NCBI GenBank assembly: GCA_002344345.1
Contig: DDTL01000140.1
Span: forward strand, 8,488 to 52,465
DNA length: 43,978 bases
Reading direction: 5' to 3'
Source: Saprospiraceae bacterium UBA2365
GTDB taxonomy: Bacteria > Bacteroidota > Bacteroidia > Chitinophagales > Saprospiraceae
The translations under genes were made by a program, and so were the position numbers. Under the pieces are notes generated by a model. The model ran no database searches, had not been told where the DNA came from, and was given only the letters and a program-made list of their open reading frames with translations. The first letter of the stretch is position 1, and every line of letters starts with the position of its first letter. Shown here one piece after another: positions 15,293-23,352 of the stretch.

Positions 15293-16660
15293 ATGAATAG
15301 ACTTATTGAAACCTTAAAGAATATCTGGAAAATAACAGAATTAAGGAATCGTATTTTATTTACGATTATGATTCTGGCTATTTACAGATTTGGTGCCTAT
15401 GTTGTACTTCCAGGTGTAGTACCATCAGCATTGGAAGCTGCAAGAGCAGCCAAAAGCGATACTGACATTTTGGGATTGTTGAATATTTTCACAGGAGGTG
15501 CTTTTTTCCAGGGTGCTATTTTTGCTCTTGGAATCATGCCATATATTACCTCTTCTATCATTATTCAATTATTAGGGTTCGCTGTACCTTATTTTCAAAG
15601 ATTACAACAGAAAGAGGGCGAATCTGGCAGGAAAAAGATCAACCAGATCACCAGGTTTTTAACATTGCTGATCACTTTAGTTCAGGGTGGAGCTTATCTG
15701 GCACAGCTGAATGCCATGGAGGCTGTGGATCCGTCTGTAAATCCTTTCATTTTTTGGCTAGGCAATATTATCATCCTTTCAACCGGTACCGTTTTTGCGA
15801 TGTGGATGGGGGAAAAAGTTACCGATAAGGGTATCGGAAATGGTATTTCACTGTTGATCATGGTCGGTATCATATCAAGACTGCCTCAGGCATTTTTTGC
15901 AGAAGTTATTGCACAATTCAATAATAATATACTTTTACTGATCATTGAGCTTGCTTTGTTTTTCGGAATTGTATTAGCTACAGTGTTGATCATTCAGGCT
16001 GTCCGAAAAATTCCTGTTCAGTTTGCAAAACGTATGGTAGGCCGTGTTGCAGGAACTTCTATTCCGATTGCAGGAGCAAGAGATTATATTCCATTGAAGG
16101 TGAATGCTGCAGGGGTTATGCCTATTATTTTTGCTCAGGCTATTATGTTTTTGCCTGTTACTGCCGCAAGCTGGTTAAGTGAAGATGCAGTGACCGGAAA
16201 TTCATTTTTACTGGCAATGAACAACTGGAAATCATTGCCATATAATATCGTGTTTTTTGTGTTGATCGTTGTCTTTACCTATGTTTATACTGCATTGTTG
16301 GTAAACCCTAAACAATATGCAGAGTATCTAAAGAGGCAGAATTCTTTTATACCAGGAGTAAAGCCGGGAAAACCAACTCAGGATTTTATTGACAATCTGA
16401 CCACCAGGATCACTTTGCCTGGATCAATTTTTCTTGGATTGATTTCGGTATTTCCGGCCATCGTCGGTTCAATCGGCGTGAATGACGCTTTTGCGTTGTT
16501 TTTTGGTGGAACATCATTGTTGATCCTCGTTGGTGTAGTATTGGATACCTTACAGCAGATCGAAAGTCATTTGTTGATGAGAAAGTATGACGGATTGGTC
16601 AAATCCGGGAAGCTAAAAGGTCGTAAGACAAGTGGTATGCAACAACTTGGAGGAGGGTAA
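15293..16660 (+). CDS. secY: Preprotein translocase subunit SecY
   Basis: SecY is the channel of the Sec translocon in the inner membrane. I start it at the ATG giving MNRLIETLKNIWKITELRNR; an upstream in-frame start would overlap rplO and add residues unlike SecY. The protein has 455 residues and about ten hydrophobic segments. Hallmarks are FGAYVVLPGV in segment 1, GIMPYITSSIIIQLL in segment 2, and the PGKPTQDFIDNLTTRITLPG loop before segment 9. It follows rplO as in the spc operon. adk, often next in other phyla, is missing here and map follows directly. Confidence 0.96.
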   Translation: MNRLIETLKNIWKITELRNRILFTIMILAIYRFGAYVVLPGVVPSALEAARAAKSDTDILGLLNIFTGGAFFQGAIFALGIMPYITSSIIIQLLGFAVPYFQRLQQKEGESGRKKINQITRFLTLLITLVQGGAYLAQLNAMEAVDPSVNPFIFWLGNIIILSTGTVFAMWMGEKVTDKGIGNGISLLIMVGIISRLPQAFFAEVIAQFNNNILLLIIELALFFGIVLATVLIIQAVRKIPVQFAKRMVGRVAGTSIPIAGARDYIPLKVNAAGVMPIIFAQAIMFLPVTAASWLSEDAVTGNSFLLAMNNWKSLPYNIVFFVLIVVFTYVYTALLVNPKQYAEYLKRQNSFIPGVKPGKPTQDFIDNLTTRITLPGSIFLGLISVFPAIVGSIGVNDAFALFFGGTSLLILVGVVLDTLQQIESHLLMRKYDGLVKSGKLKGRKTSGMQQLGGG

Positions 16661-16678
16661 TGACTTCTCTGTTAAATA

Positions 16679-17503
16679 TTGAAAAGTTTTTTTTTGGGAA
16701 ATAATGATATATATTATAAAACTGAAGGCGAGATAGAATTGATTCGGAACAGCAATCTAATAGTTTCAAAAACTTTAGGAATGATTGCTGAAGTACTTAA
16801 ACCGGGATTGACGGGTAAAGTACTCGATAAATTAGCAGAAAGTTTTATACGAGATCACGGAGCAACACCTTCGTTCAAAGGATATGGAGGTTTTCCTGCC
16901 ACGCTCTGTGTATCACGAAATGAAGTGGTGGTTCATGGAATACCTGATGATACTGAATTTGTGGATGGTGATATTGTATCGGTGGATTGTGGTGCCTATT
17001 ATGAAGGTTTTCATGGCGATTGTGCTTATACCTTTGCTATAGGTGAGGTGAATGAAGAAGTAATGAAATTGCTTCAAACAACTAAACGATCGCTTTACCT
17101 TGGAATTGAACAGGCAATAGCTGGAAATAGAATAGGGGACATCGGTTTTGCTGTTCAGCAAATCACAGAAAAACTAAATGGCTATGGCGTGGTCAGAGAA
17201 ATGGTAGGACATGGAGTTGGACGTAGTTTACATGAAAAGCCTGAAGTACCAAATTACGGAAAACGAGGAAAAGGAATTGTACTTAAGGAAGGTTTGGTAA
17301 TTGCGATTGAACCAATGATAAATTTAGGTGACTACAGAGTCAGACAATTGAATGATGGTTGGACCATTATAACGAGGGATAAAAAACCTTCTGCTCATTA
17401 CGAACATTCAATAGCAGTTGGAAAAAATAAAGCAGATATCCTTTCTGACCATAGTTTTGTTGAGAATGCAATTAAAAACAACCCAAATCTTAGGGAAATA
17501 TAA
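16679..17503 (+). CDS. map: Type I methionine aminopeptidase, start codon uncertain
   Basis: The enzyme removes the initiator Met from new proteins with a two-metal site. The family residues are visible: GYGGFPATLCVSRNEVVVHG (first His), DIVSVDCGAYYEGFHGDCAY (two metal Asp), GHGVGRSLHEKP (His), AIEPMI (Glu) and YEHSIAV (last Glu). The family N-terminus should be close to M-I-Y-Y-K-T-E-G-E-I-E-L. The coding frame here reads D-I-Y-Y-K-T and contains no ATG. A TTG at the first base is the best usable start, giving 274 residues. The nearby ATG at 16704 is shifted out of frame by an AT repeat. No Shine-Dalgarno sequence is present; GGAGGAGGG upstream codes for the SecY tail and is too far away. 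Confidence 0.9.
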   Translation: MKSFFLGNNDIYYKTEGEIELIRNSNLIVSKTLGMIAEVLKPGLTGKVLDKLAESFIRDHGATPSFKGYGGFPATLCVSRNEVVVHGIPDDTEFVDGDIVSVDCGAYYEGFHGDCAYTFAIGEVNEEVMKLLQTTKRSLYLGIEQAIAGNRIGDIGFAVQQITEKLNGYGVVREMVGHGVGRSLHEKPEVPNYGKRGKGIVLKEGLVIAIEPMINLGDYRVRQLNDGWTIITRDKKPSAHYEHSIAVGKNKADILSDHSFVENAIKNNPNLREI

Positions 17504-17513
17504 AAATTAGTTA

Positions 17514-17521
17514 GATATTTG
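17514..17521 (+). promoter_or_regulatory. Possible promoter upstream of infA
   Basis: GATATTTGCACTCC followed by a T-run closely resembles the rpsF promoter (GATATCTTTGCACTCC then T-run) with two bases missing inside the -7 box. A clear -33 box is not visible. The position, about 20 bases before the infA start and just after the map stop, is right for an internal promoter. Confidence 0.4.
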
Positions 17522-17540
17522 CACTCCAATTTTTTAGGGT

Positions 17541-17762
17541 ATGTCCAAACAACAACTTATTGAACAAGATGGGATTATTGAAGAAGCGCTTTCGAACGCA
17601 ATGTTCCGGGTTAGACTTCAAAATGATTACCTTATAATCGCTACCATTTCAGGTAAAATGCGTATGCACTATATCAGGATATTACCTGGCGACAAAGTAA
17701 AAGTAGAAATTTCCCCATATGATTTGAGCAGGGGAAGGATTACATATAGATATAAGTCATAG
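17541..17762 (+). CDS. infA: Translation initiation factor IF-1
   Basis: IF-1 blocks the A site during initiation. The S1-type OB fold shows GIIEEALSNAMFRVRLQN, ATISGKMRMHYIRILPGDKV and VEISPYDLSRGRITYRYK, all standard. It has 73 residues, the usual length. It lies 37 bases after map and 93 before rpmJ, an arrangement common in bacteria. A promoter-like motif resembling that of rpsF stands just upstream. Confidence 0.97.
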   Translation: MSKQQLIEQDGIIEEALSNAMFRVRLQNDYLIIATISGKMRMHYIRILPGDKVKVEISPYDLSRGRITYRYKS

Positions 17763-17855
17763 ATTAATAGAAAGTCAATCAGATTTTTATGACTATTTAA
17801 AAATCATTTTGGATTGATAAGAAGTAATAATACATAAAGTTTTAATATTCAAAAG

Positions 17856-17972
17856 ATGAAAGTGAGGGCATCTATAAAAACGAGAACTGCAGACTGCAAG
17901 ATCGTTAGAAGGAAAGGGAAGATTTATGTGATAAACAAAAAGAACCCGAAATATAAACAACGTCAAGGTTAA
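17856..17972 (+). CDS. rpmJ: 50S ribosomal protein bL36, zinc-free form
   Basis: A 38-codon frame lies between infA and rpsM, the normal place of rpmJ. It reads MKVRASIKTRTADCKIVRRK, then GKIYVINKKNPKYKQRQG. This is the bL36 pattern, but only one cysteine (residue 14) remains of the C-C-C-H zinc set, so it should not bind zinc. rpsM starts 11 bases after its stop. bL36 stabilises the 50S subunit near the factor-binding region. Confidence 0.95.
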   Translation: MKVRASIKTRTADCKIVRRKGKIYVINKKNPKYKQRQG

Positions 17973-17983
17973 ATTTAATTGTT

Positions 17984-18364
17984 ATGGCACGAATTGAAGG
18001 GGTAGACATTCCTAAAAATAAAAGAGGAGTAATAGGTTTGACCTATATTTATGGAATTGGCAGAAGTAAGGCTTCCCAGATTCTCGCAGAGGCAGGTATT
18101 GACGAACATATTAAAGTTTCAGCCTGGACTGATGAAAATGTAAGAGTAATTTCACAGATTATTCAGACAGAACATAAGGTAGAGGGTGAATTAAGGACAG
18201 AAGTTTCCATGAATATAAAGCGGTTGATGGATATAGCCTGCTACCGTGGACTCAGACACAGAAAGGGTCTTCCTGTGAGGGGGCAAAGTACCAAAACCAA
18301 TGCCAGAACCCGGAAAGGTAAGAAGAAAACGGTTGCTAATAAAAAGGTAGCACCTAAAGGTTAA
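17984..18364 (+). CDS. rpsM: 30S ribosomal protein uS13
   Basis: uS13 sits at the top of the head, contacting P-site tRNA and uL5. It begins MARIEGVDIPKNKRGVIGLT and has the helix-two-turn-helix YIYGIGRSKASQILAEAGI. The basic tail contains RGLRHRKGLPVRGQSTKTNA, followed by RTRKGKKKTVANKK. Length is 126 residues. rpsK follows after 38 bases. Confidence 0.97.
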   Translation: MARIEGVDIPKNKRGVIGLTYIYGIGRSKASQILAEAGIDEHIKVSAWTDENVRVISQIIQTEHKVEGELRTEVSMNIKRLMDIACYRGLRHRKGLPVRGQSTKTNARTRKGKKKTVANKKVAPKG

Positions 18365-18402
18365 TAGGGAATAAATCATATTTACATTAGAATATTAATT
18401 CA

Positions 18403-18792
18403 ATGGCAAAAGGTAAAGTTGTTAAGAAGAAACGGAAAATAGTTGTTGACCCTATTGGGATAGCTTATATTCAGGCTAGTTTCAACAATATTATTGTCAC
18501 TTTAACCAATAAAGCAGGACAGGTAGTTACCTGGTCATCCGCTGGAAAATCAGGTTTCAAAGGTTCTAAAAAGAATACACCTTATGCTGCACAAATGGCA
18601 GCAAAGGATGCAGCACAAGTGGCTTATGATGCAGGAATGCGCACACTCGAAGTTTTTGTTAAAGGTCCGGGTGCTGGTAGAGAAGCTGCCATCAGAGCTA
18701 TAGATGGTGTAGGTATAAGAATTACCCGTATTACGGATGTAACACCCATTCCACATAATGGCTGCCGTCCTCCAAAAAGAAGAAGAGTTTAA
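18403..18792 (+). CDS. rpsK: 30S ribosomal protein uS11
   Basis: uS11 lies on the 30S platform beside the mRNA exit. Diagnostic stretches are ASFNNIIVTLTNKAGQVVTW, SSAGKSGFKGSKKNTPYAAQ, VKGPGAGREAAIRAI and the end PHNGCRPPKRRRV. Its 129 residues match the family. It is in the usual alpha-operon order rpsM-rpsK-rpsD-rpoA-rplQ. Confidence 0.97.
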   Translation: MAKGKVVKKKRKIVVDPIGIAYIQASFNNIIVTLTNKAGQVVTWSSAGKSGFKGSKKNTPYAAQMAAKDAAQVAYDAGMRTLEVFVKGPGAGREAAIRAIDGVGIRITRITDVTPIPHNGCRPPKRRRV

Positions 18793-18816
18793 TTAATTAT
18801 AGAATTTATTTGAACA

Positions 18817-19428
18817 ATGGCAAGATATACAGGCCCAGCTACTAAAAAAGCTAGATCATTCGGAGAGGCTATTTTCGGTCCCGACAGAGCGTTTGATAAA
18901 AGAAAATACAAACCGGGTCAACACGGTCCGAATAAGAGAAAAGGACAAACATCAGATTATGCTGTCCAGCTTACTGAAAAACAAAAAGCCAAGTATACCT
19001 ATGGTTTGCTTGAAACTCAGTTTAGGAACCTTTTCGAGCTTGCCAGCAGAAAAGAAGGGGTAACTGGTACTGTGTTGCTGCAGCTTTTGGAGGCAAGGTT
19101 GGATAACACCGTTTACAGACTCGGCATTGCAAAAACCAGAAGATCAGCAAGGCAAATGGTATCTCATAAACATATTGTGGTCAATGGTATACCTACAAAC
19201 ATCCCTTCATTCACTTTGAAACCTGGTGATTTTGTTACTGTAAAAGGCAGTTCAAAAGAAATTGAGCTGATCCAAAATAATGTAAAATCGAAATCTGATG
19301 TAAGAAATTTCGGATGGTTGGAATTCAATCCTGATACAATGACAGGTAAATTCCTTGCTTACCCGGAAGCTGAACAAATTCCCGAGAATATCAATGTACA
19401 ATTGATCGTTGAACTTTATTCTAAGTAA
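18817..19428 (+). CDS. rpsD: 30S ribosomal protein uS4, zinc-free form
   Basis: uS4 starts 30S assembly and acts in decoding accuracy. It begins MARYTGPATKKARSFGEAIF and has YGLLETQFRNLFELASRKEG. The S4 domain follows: LLEARLDNTVYRLGIAKTRR and RQMVSHKHIVVNGI. There are no cysteines, so this is the zinc-independent type. It has 203 residues. rpoA follows after 43 bases. In E. coli S4 represses this operon; no matching pseudoknot was identified here. Confidence 0.97.
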   Translation: MARYTGPATKKARSFGEAIFGPDRAFDKRKYKPGQHGPNKRKGQTSDYAVQLTEKQKAKYTYGLLETQFRNLFELASRKEGVTGTVLLQLLEARLDNTVYRLGIAKTRRSARQMVSHKHIVVNGIPTNIPSFTLKPGDFVTVKGSSKEIELIQNNVKSKSDVRNFGWLEFNPDTMTGKFLAYPEAEQIPENINVQLIVELYSK

Positions 19429-19471
19429 TAGTCTGCTATTGCTTACTTTCTTTCTTAATTAGATTTTATTT

Positions 19472-20485
19472 ATGAGCATATTAAATTTTCAGAGACCTGA
19501 AAAGATCAAACTGCAGAAAGCAGATAATTTTTTAGGAGTTTTTGAATTCAAACCTTTGGAAAGAGGTTTTGGCCATACTTTGGGCAATTCTTTGAGAAGG
19601 GTGCTGCTCTCTTCATTGGAAGGTTATGCGATATCTTCAGTGCGGATTGCTGGTGTTGATCATGAATTTTCTACCATCAAAGGCGTAGTAGAAGATGTAG
19701 TAGACATAATACTTAATATTAAACAAATTCGCCTAAAGAAAATTTTTGAGGAAAACGAGGAAGATGCTGCTCAGGAAAAGAAAATTTATCTGACAGTCAC
19801 AGGAAAAAATGCTTTTACAGCGGGTGATATTGAAGGATTTACCAACATGTTTAAGGTGGCAAATCCTGACTTGGTTATTTGTAATATGGAAACATTTGTC
19901 AACCTTGAGGTTGAGTTGACCATAACCAAAGGCCGGGGTTATGTGCCTGCTGAAGTGGGTAAAGAACAGATTGAAACCATTGGCACCATACCAGTTGATG
20001 CAATTTATACTCCTATTAAAAAGGTTTCCTATACAGTTTCAAATACAAGGGTCGAACAAAGAACTGACTATGAAAAGCTGGAACTGACCATTCAGACGGA
20101 TGGAACCATCCACCCTGAAGAAGCTGTAAAACAAGCTTCAAGAATATTGATTCAACACCTCATGCTCATCACTGATGAAAATATCACTTTCGAGGATTCA
20201 AAATCTAAGAGTGAAGATGTTGTGGATGAACATGTTCTGCATATGAGGAAATTGCTAAAAACTCCTCTGGAAGACCTGGATCTTTCTGTGAGAGCCTTTA
20301 ACTGCCTTAAAGCTGCTAAAATTGATACTTTAGGTGCATTGGTGGAATATGAAAGACATGAATTGCTGAAGTTCAGGAATTTTGGAAAGAAATCATTGGT
20401 TGAAATTGAAGAGTTACTGGTTGAAAAAGGCCTGACTTTTGGTCTTGACCTTTCTAAATACCAGATTGAAATAGAGAAAAGCTAA
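19472..20485 (+). CDS. rpoA: RNA polymerase alpha subunit
   Basis: Alpha dimerises to scaffold RNA polymerase, and its C-terminal domain contacts UP elements and activators. The N-terminal domain shows FKPLERGFGHTLGNSLRRVL with LLSSLEGYAISSVRI after it. The C-terminal domain shows LSVRAFNCLKAAKIDTLG and FGKKSLVEIEELLVEKGL, which includes the DNA-contacting Arg. It has 337 residues, as usual. It lies between rpsD and rplQ; a 107-base gap before rplQ holds no recognised signal. Confidence 0.97.
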   Translation: MSILNFQRPEKIKLQKADNFLGVFEFKPLERGFGHTLGNSLRRVLLSSLEGYAISSVRIAGVDHEFSTIKGVVEDVVDIILNIKQIRLKKIFEENEEDAAQEKKIYLTVTGKNAFTAGDIEGFTNMFKVANPDLVICNMETFVNLEVELTITKGRGYVPAEVGKEQIETIGTIPVDAIYTPIKKVSYTVSNTRVEQRTDYEKLELTIQTDGTIHPEEAVKQASRILIQHLMLITDENITFEDSKSKSEDVVDEHVLHMRKLLKTPLEDLDLSVRAFNCLKAAKIDTLGALVEYERHELLKFRNFGKKSLVEIEELLVEKGLTFGLDLSKYQIEIEKS

Positions 20486-20592
20486 TTGATTAAGCCGGCA
20501 CAAAAAAAAGTCCGTTTTTGTAATTGTAAACCTGTATTAACTGATTGAACGCTGGATGACCGGTGGTCCTGTTCATAAAGTGATACAATAAA

Positions 20593-21129
20593 TTGAGTCC
20601 TATGAGGCACGGTAAAAAATTTAATCATCTTGGAAGGAAGAAAGGGCATAGGGATGCCTTATTGAAAAACCTTTCCATTGCATTGGTTACACACAAAAGA
20701 ATCATTACAACACTTGCCAAAGCAAAAGCTTTAAAAGTGTATTTTGAGCCACTTGTAACTAAATCCAAATTAAACACAACACATTCCAGAAGAATTATTT
20801 TTGCTTATCTGCAAAGTAAGGAGTGTGTTAATGAATTATTTGATGTGATTGCTCCAAAAGTAGGGGATAGACCTGGTGGTTATACCCGTGTCATAAAAAT
20901 GGGCTACCGAAAAGGTGATGGAGCTGAAATGGCCATGATTGAATTGGTTGATTTTAACGAGTTGTTGCTGAACGCAAAAAGTGATAAAACTGTAAAAACT
21001 ACCAGAAGGAGAAGAGGAGGAAAAGGAACCTCTGTTAAAGAAGGTGTTGCAACTGCAGCTACTGCAACCACCGTTGCGGAACCTGTTGCTGAACCGAAAA
21101 AAAGTGAAACAACCCAGGAAGAAGAGTAA
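20593..21129 (+). CDS. rplQ: 50S ribosomal protein bL17 with C-terminal extension
   Basis: bL17 is a 50S surface protein near the tunnel exit. The core MRHGKKFNHLGRKKGHRDAL, RIITTLAKAKALKVYFEPL, GDRPGGYTRVIKMGYRKGDG and AMIELVDFNE is typical and takes up about 118 residues. Another 60 residues follow: a basic patch (TTRRRRGGKGTS) and then an Ala, Thr and Glu-rich tail ending ETTQEEE. Such low-complexity extensions occur in other Bacteroidota bL17 proteins. I start at the ATG giving MSPMRHGKKF; MRHGKKF three residues later is equally plausible. It is the last gene of the ribosomal block. Confidence 0.95.
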   Translation: MSPMRHGKKFNHLGRKKGHRDALLKNLSIALVTHKRIITTLAKAKALKVYFEPLVTKSKLNTTHSRRIIFAYLQSKECVNELFDVIAPKVGDRPGGYTRVIKMGYRKGDGAEMAMIELVDFNELLLNAKSDKTVKTTRRRRGGKGTSVKEGVATAATATTVAEPVAEPKKSETTQEEE

Positions 21130-21152
21130 AAACCTGATTTTCAAAATATTAG

Positions 21153-21184
21153 AGCCTCCGTTTTATAACGTGAGGCTTTTTTTT
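21153..21184 (+). terminator. Intrinsic terminator of the ribosomal cluster
   Basis: AGCCTC pairs with GAGGCT across a loop of about 13 bases that can form a further CG/CG pairing, and a run of eight T follows. It lies 24 bases after the rplQ stop and closes the long + strand cluster. Confidence 0.85.
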
Positions 21185-21606
21185 ATTTCTATTGGATGAT
21201 ACAAGTTTAGGATAATACTTCCCATAGATTTCCGATTTTCAGTTTTCTCCCTTAATTTATTATTCATCAGATTGTTTGTGAAGGCTCGTTACAACAAATG
21301 TAGGATCAAATATGCATCGCTTTTGTAAAGTATTTTTCAAATATGTAAAACATGGCATTCATTAATAAGATTTGAAGCAATTTTGTATCATAGCACATTA
21401 TCTGTAGAAATTCTGTATTGAAATGCGTTCATTTTTTTGAATGATTGAAATTGATATCTTTCATTTAAAAATGGATAAACTATATGATGATGATATCTTT
21501 TTCGTCATTCCATCAGTTGATCAAATTTGCCACAACCTAAATATTTACATAACTGTAATTCCTTTTCCAGGGAAATTCAGAATAATTCAACATACAATTA
21601 ATGTTC
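21185..21606. other. Intergenic region before eno, no gene seen
   Basis: The stretch between the rplQ terminator and the eno promoter is AT-rich and holds no convincing ORF. A short forward frame starting at 21441 runs through the eno promoter and into the eno start, so it is a chance frame. Confidence 0.6.
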
Positions 21607-21643
21607 TTTTAGTGTATAAAACCAAGCCTAAATCGTATCTTTG
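21607..21643 (+). promoter_or_regulatory. Promoter of eno
   Basis: TATCTTTG at 21636-21643 is a perfect Bacteroidota -7 box. TTTTAGTG, about 21 bases upstream, is a weak -33 candidate. The start is expected near 21650, giving a leader of about 26 bases. CGTATCTTTGC is identical to the rpsJ box context. Confidence 0.65.
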
Positions 21644-21675
21644 CACTTTATTTTTTAACGAAAAAATCTATCAAA

Positions 21676-22962
21676 ATGTCAGAAATAAAAGATATCAGAG
21701 CACGTGAAATTTTGGATTCAAGGGGAAATCCCACAGTTGAAGTGGAAGTACTTACTTCTGGAAATGTCATTGGAAGGGCAGCTGTTCCATCAGGAGCTTC
21801 CACAGGTGTACATGAAGCTGTTGAATTGCGTGATGGAGATAAATTGAGGTTTAATGGCAAAGGTGTTTTGAAAGCCTGTGAAAATGTCAATAATGAATTG
21901 AGAGATTTATTGGTTGGCCAAAATATTTTTGACCAGATTCGCCTGGATGAGATGATGATCGATCTTGACGGAACAAAAAACAAATCCAGGTTAGGCGCCA
22001 ATGCAATTTTAGGAACATCTTTGGCAATCGCAAAAGCAGCTGCAGAATTGTCCGGTCAGCCGTTGTATCGTTATGTAGGAGGTGTCAATGCACACGTTTT
22101 GCCTGTTCCAATGATGAACATTTTGAATGGTGGATCGCATGCAGATAATAGTATAGATTTTCAGGAATTTATGATCATGCCTGTTGGAGCAAGTTATTTT
22201 TCTGAAGCATTAAGAATGGGAACTGAAGTATTTCATGCATTGAAGAAAGTACTGGCTGACAAAAATTACTCTACCAATGTTGGAGATGAAGGAGGATTTG
22301 CGCCTAACTTAAAATCTAATGATGAGGCCATAGAAACAGTACTGATGGCCATCGAAAAAGCTGGTTTGAGACCTGGTGAAGACATCATGATCGCATTGGA
22401 TCCAGCAGCTTCAGAATTTTATATAGAAGAAGAAAAAAAATATCACCTTTTCAAATCCAGCGGGGATAAACTGACTTCTTCAGAGATGGTCAACTACTGG
22501 AAAGAATGGGTTTATAAATATCCGATCATTTCAATTGAGGATGGATTGGCAGAAGATGACTGGACAGGATTCAGGGAAATGACAGAACTGTTGGGTGGAA
22601 AAATCCAGATAGTTGGTGATGATTTGTTTGTCACAAATTCCGAAAGACTTCTGATGGGGATTGAAAGAAAAGTCGCCAACTCGATTCTCGTTAAACTGAA
22701 TCAAATTGGATCACTGACAGAAACCATCGATGCCGTGAATCTGGCGAAACGCAATAGCTATACAGCTGTTATGAGCCACAGATCCGGTGAAACAGAAGAT
22801 ACTACCATAGCAGATATGGCAGTTGCACTCAATACGGGTCAGATCAAAACAGGATCTGCTTCCAGGACAGACAGGATTGCAAAATATAACCAATTACTCA
22901 GAATCGAAGAAGAATTAGGCGATATGGGATATTTCCCGGGCAATACCTTTAGAAATATGTAA
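21676..22962 (+). CDS. eno: Enolase
   Basis: Enolase turns 2-phosphoglycerate into phosphoenolpyruvate in glycolysis. Substrate- and magnesium-binding stretches are all present: SRGNPTVEVEV, GASTGVHEAVELRDGD, GDEGGFAPNL (catalytic Glu), ALDPAASEFY, SIEDGLAEDDW, GDDLFVTN, KLNQIGSLTET (catalytic Lys) and SHRSGETEDTTIADMAVA. It has 428 residues, the normal length. It has its own promoter and is followed by an FtsB-like gene, a neighbour pair also found in proteobacteria. Confidence 0.98.
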   Translation: MSEIKDIRAREILDSRGNPTVEVEVLTSGNVIGRAAVPSGASTGVHEAVELRDGDKLRFNGKGVLKACENVNNELRDLLVGQNIFDQIRLDEMMIDLDGTKNKSRLGANAILGTSLAIAKAAAELSGQPLYRYVGGVNAHVLPVPMMNILNGGSHADNSIDFQEFMIMPVGASYFSEALRMGTEVFHALKKVLADKNYSTNVGDEGGFAPNLKSNDEAIETVLMAIEKAGLRPGEDIMIALDPAASEFYIEEEKKYHLFKSSGDKLTSSEMVNYWKEWVYKYPIISIEDGLAEDDWTGFREMTELLGGKIQIVGDDLFVTNSERLLMGIERKVANSILVKLNQIGSLTETIDAVNLAKRNSYTAVMSHRSGETEDTTIADMAVALNTGQIKTGSASRTDRIAKYNQLLRIEEELGDMGYFPGNTFRNM

Positions 22963-23049
22963 GGGTTAAGATCCAAAAAGTATATGTAATTTTTTGTTGA
23001 TAAGGTTATTATATATATATTTGTTTTTTAATATAATGGCTTGACGGGT

Positions 23050-23346
23050 ATGAAACAAACAATTACAAGATTATTAAAGACTTACAAAAGATTTGTTGCA
23101 ATATTTTTCGTTTTTTTTGTTTGGATCGTGTTTTTTGATAACAGGAGTATGTTGGTTCAACGAAAATTGAATCATCAGATCAGGGTTCTTGAAAACGAAG
23201 AAATAACCTATACTCAAAAACTTGAAAAAGTTAAGAAAGAATGGGCGTCCATGCAGCAATATCCGGAGAAATACGCAAGGGAAAAGTATTTTATGCACAA
23301 ACCTGATGAAACTGTGTATCTTTATGTAGATGAAATCAAAGAGTAA
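23050..23346 (+). CDS. FtsB/DivIC-like septum formation initiator
   Basis: The 98-residue protein has a short basic cytoplasmic start (MKQTITRLLKTYKRF), one membrane segment (VAIFFVFFVWIVFF), then a coiled-coil stretch (LNHQIRVLENEEITYTQKLE) and the PEKYAREKYFMHKPDE motif typical of FtsB/DivIC. Such proteins bridge FtsL and FtsQ in the divisome. I prefer the ATG over a TTG nine bases earlier. It follows eno by 87 bases and precedes sucD by 6, so it is probably co-transcribed with sucD. The family is divergent, so I give no gene symbol. Confidence 0.85.
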   Translation: MKQTITRLLKTYKRFVAIFFVFFVWIVFFDNRSMLVQRKLNHQIRVLENEEITYTQKLEKVKKEWASMQQYPEKYAREKYFMHKPDETVYLYVDEIKE

Positions 23347-23352
23347 AATAAT

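Noticed and set aside
16649..16657. GGAGGAGGG as a Shine-Dalgarno sequence for map
   Set aside because: It codes the Gly-rich end of SecY and lies 21 bases before the TTG; the phylum does not rely on such sites.
16704..16736. ATG at 16704 as the map start
   Set aside because: It opens a frame that stops after ten codons (MIYIIKLKAR) and is not the MetAP frame.
21441..21707. 88-codon forward frame before eno
   Set aside because: It covers the eno promoter and the eno start in another frame, and has no family resemblance.
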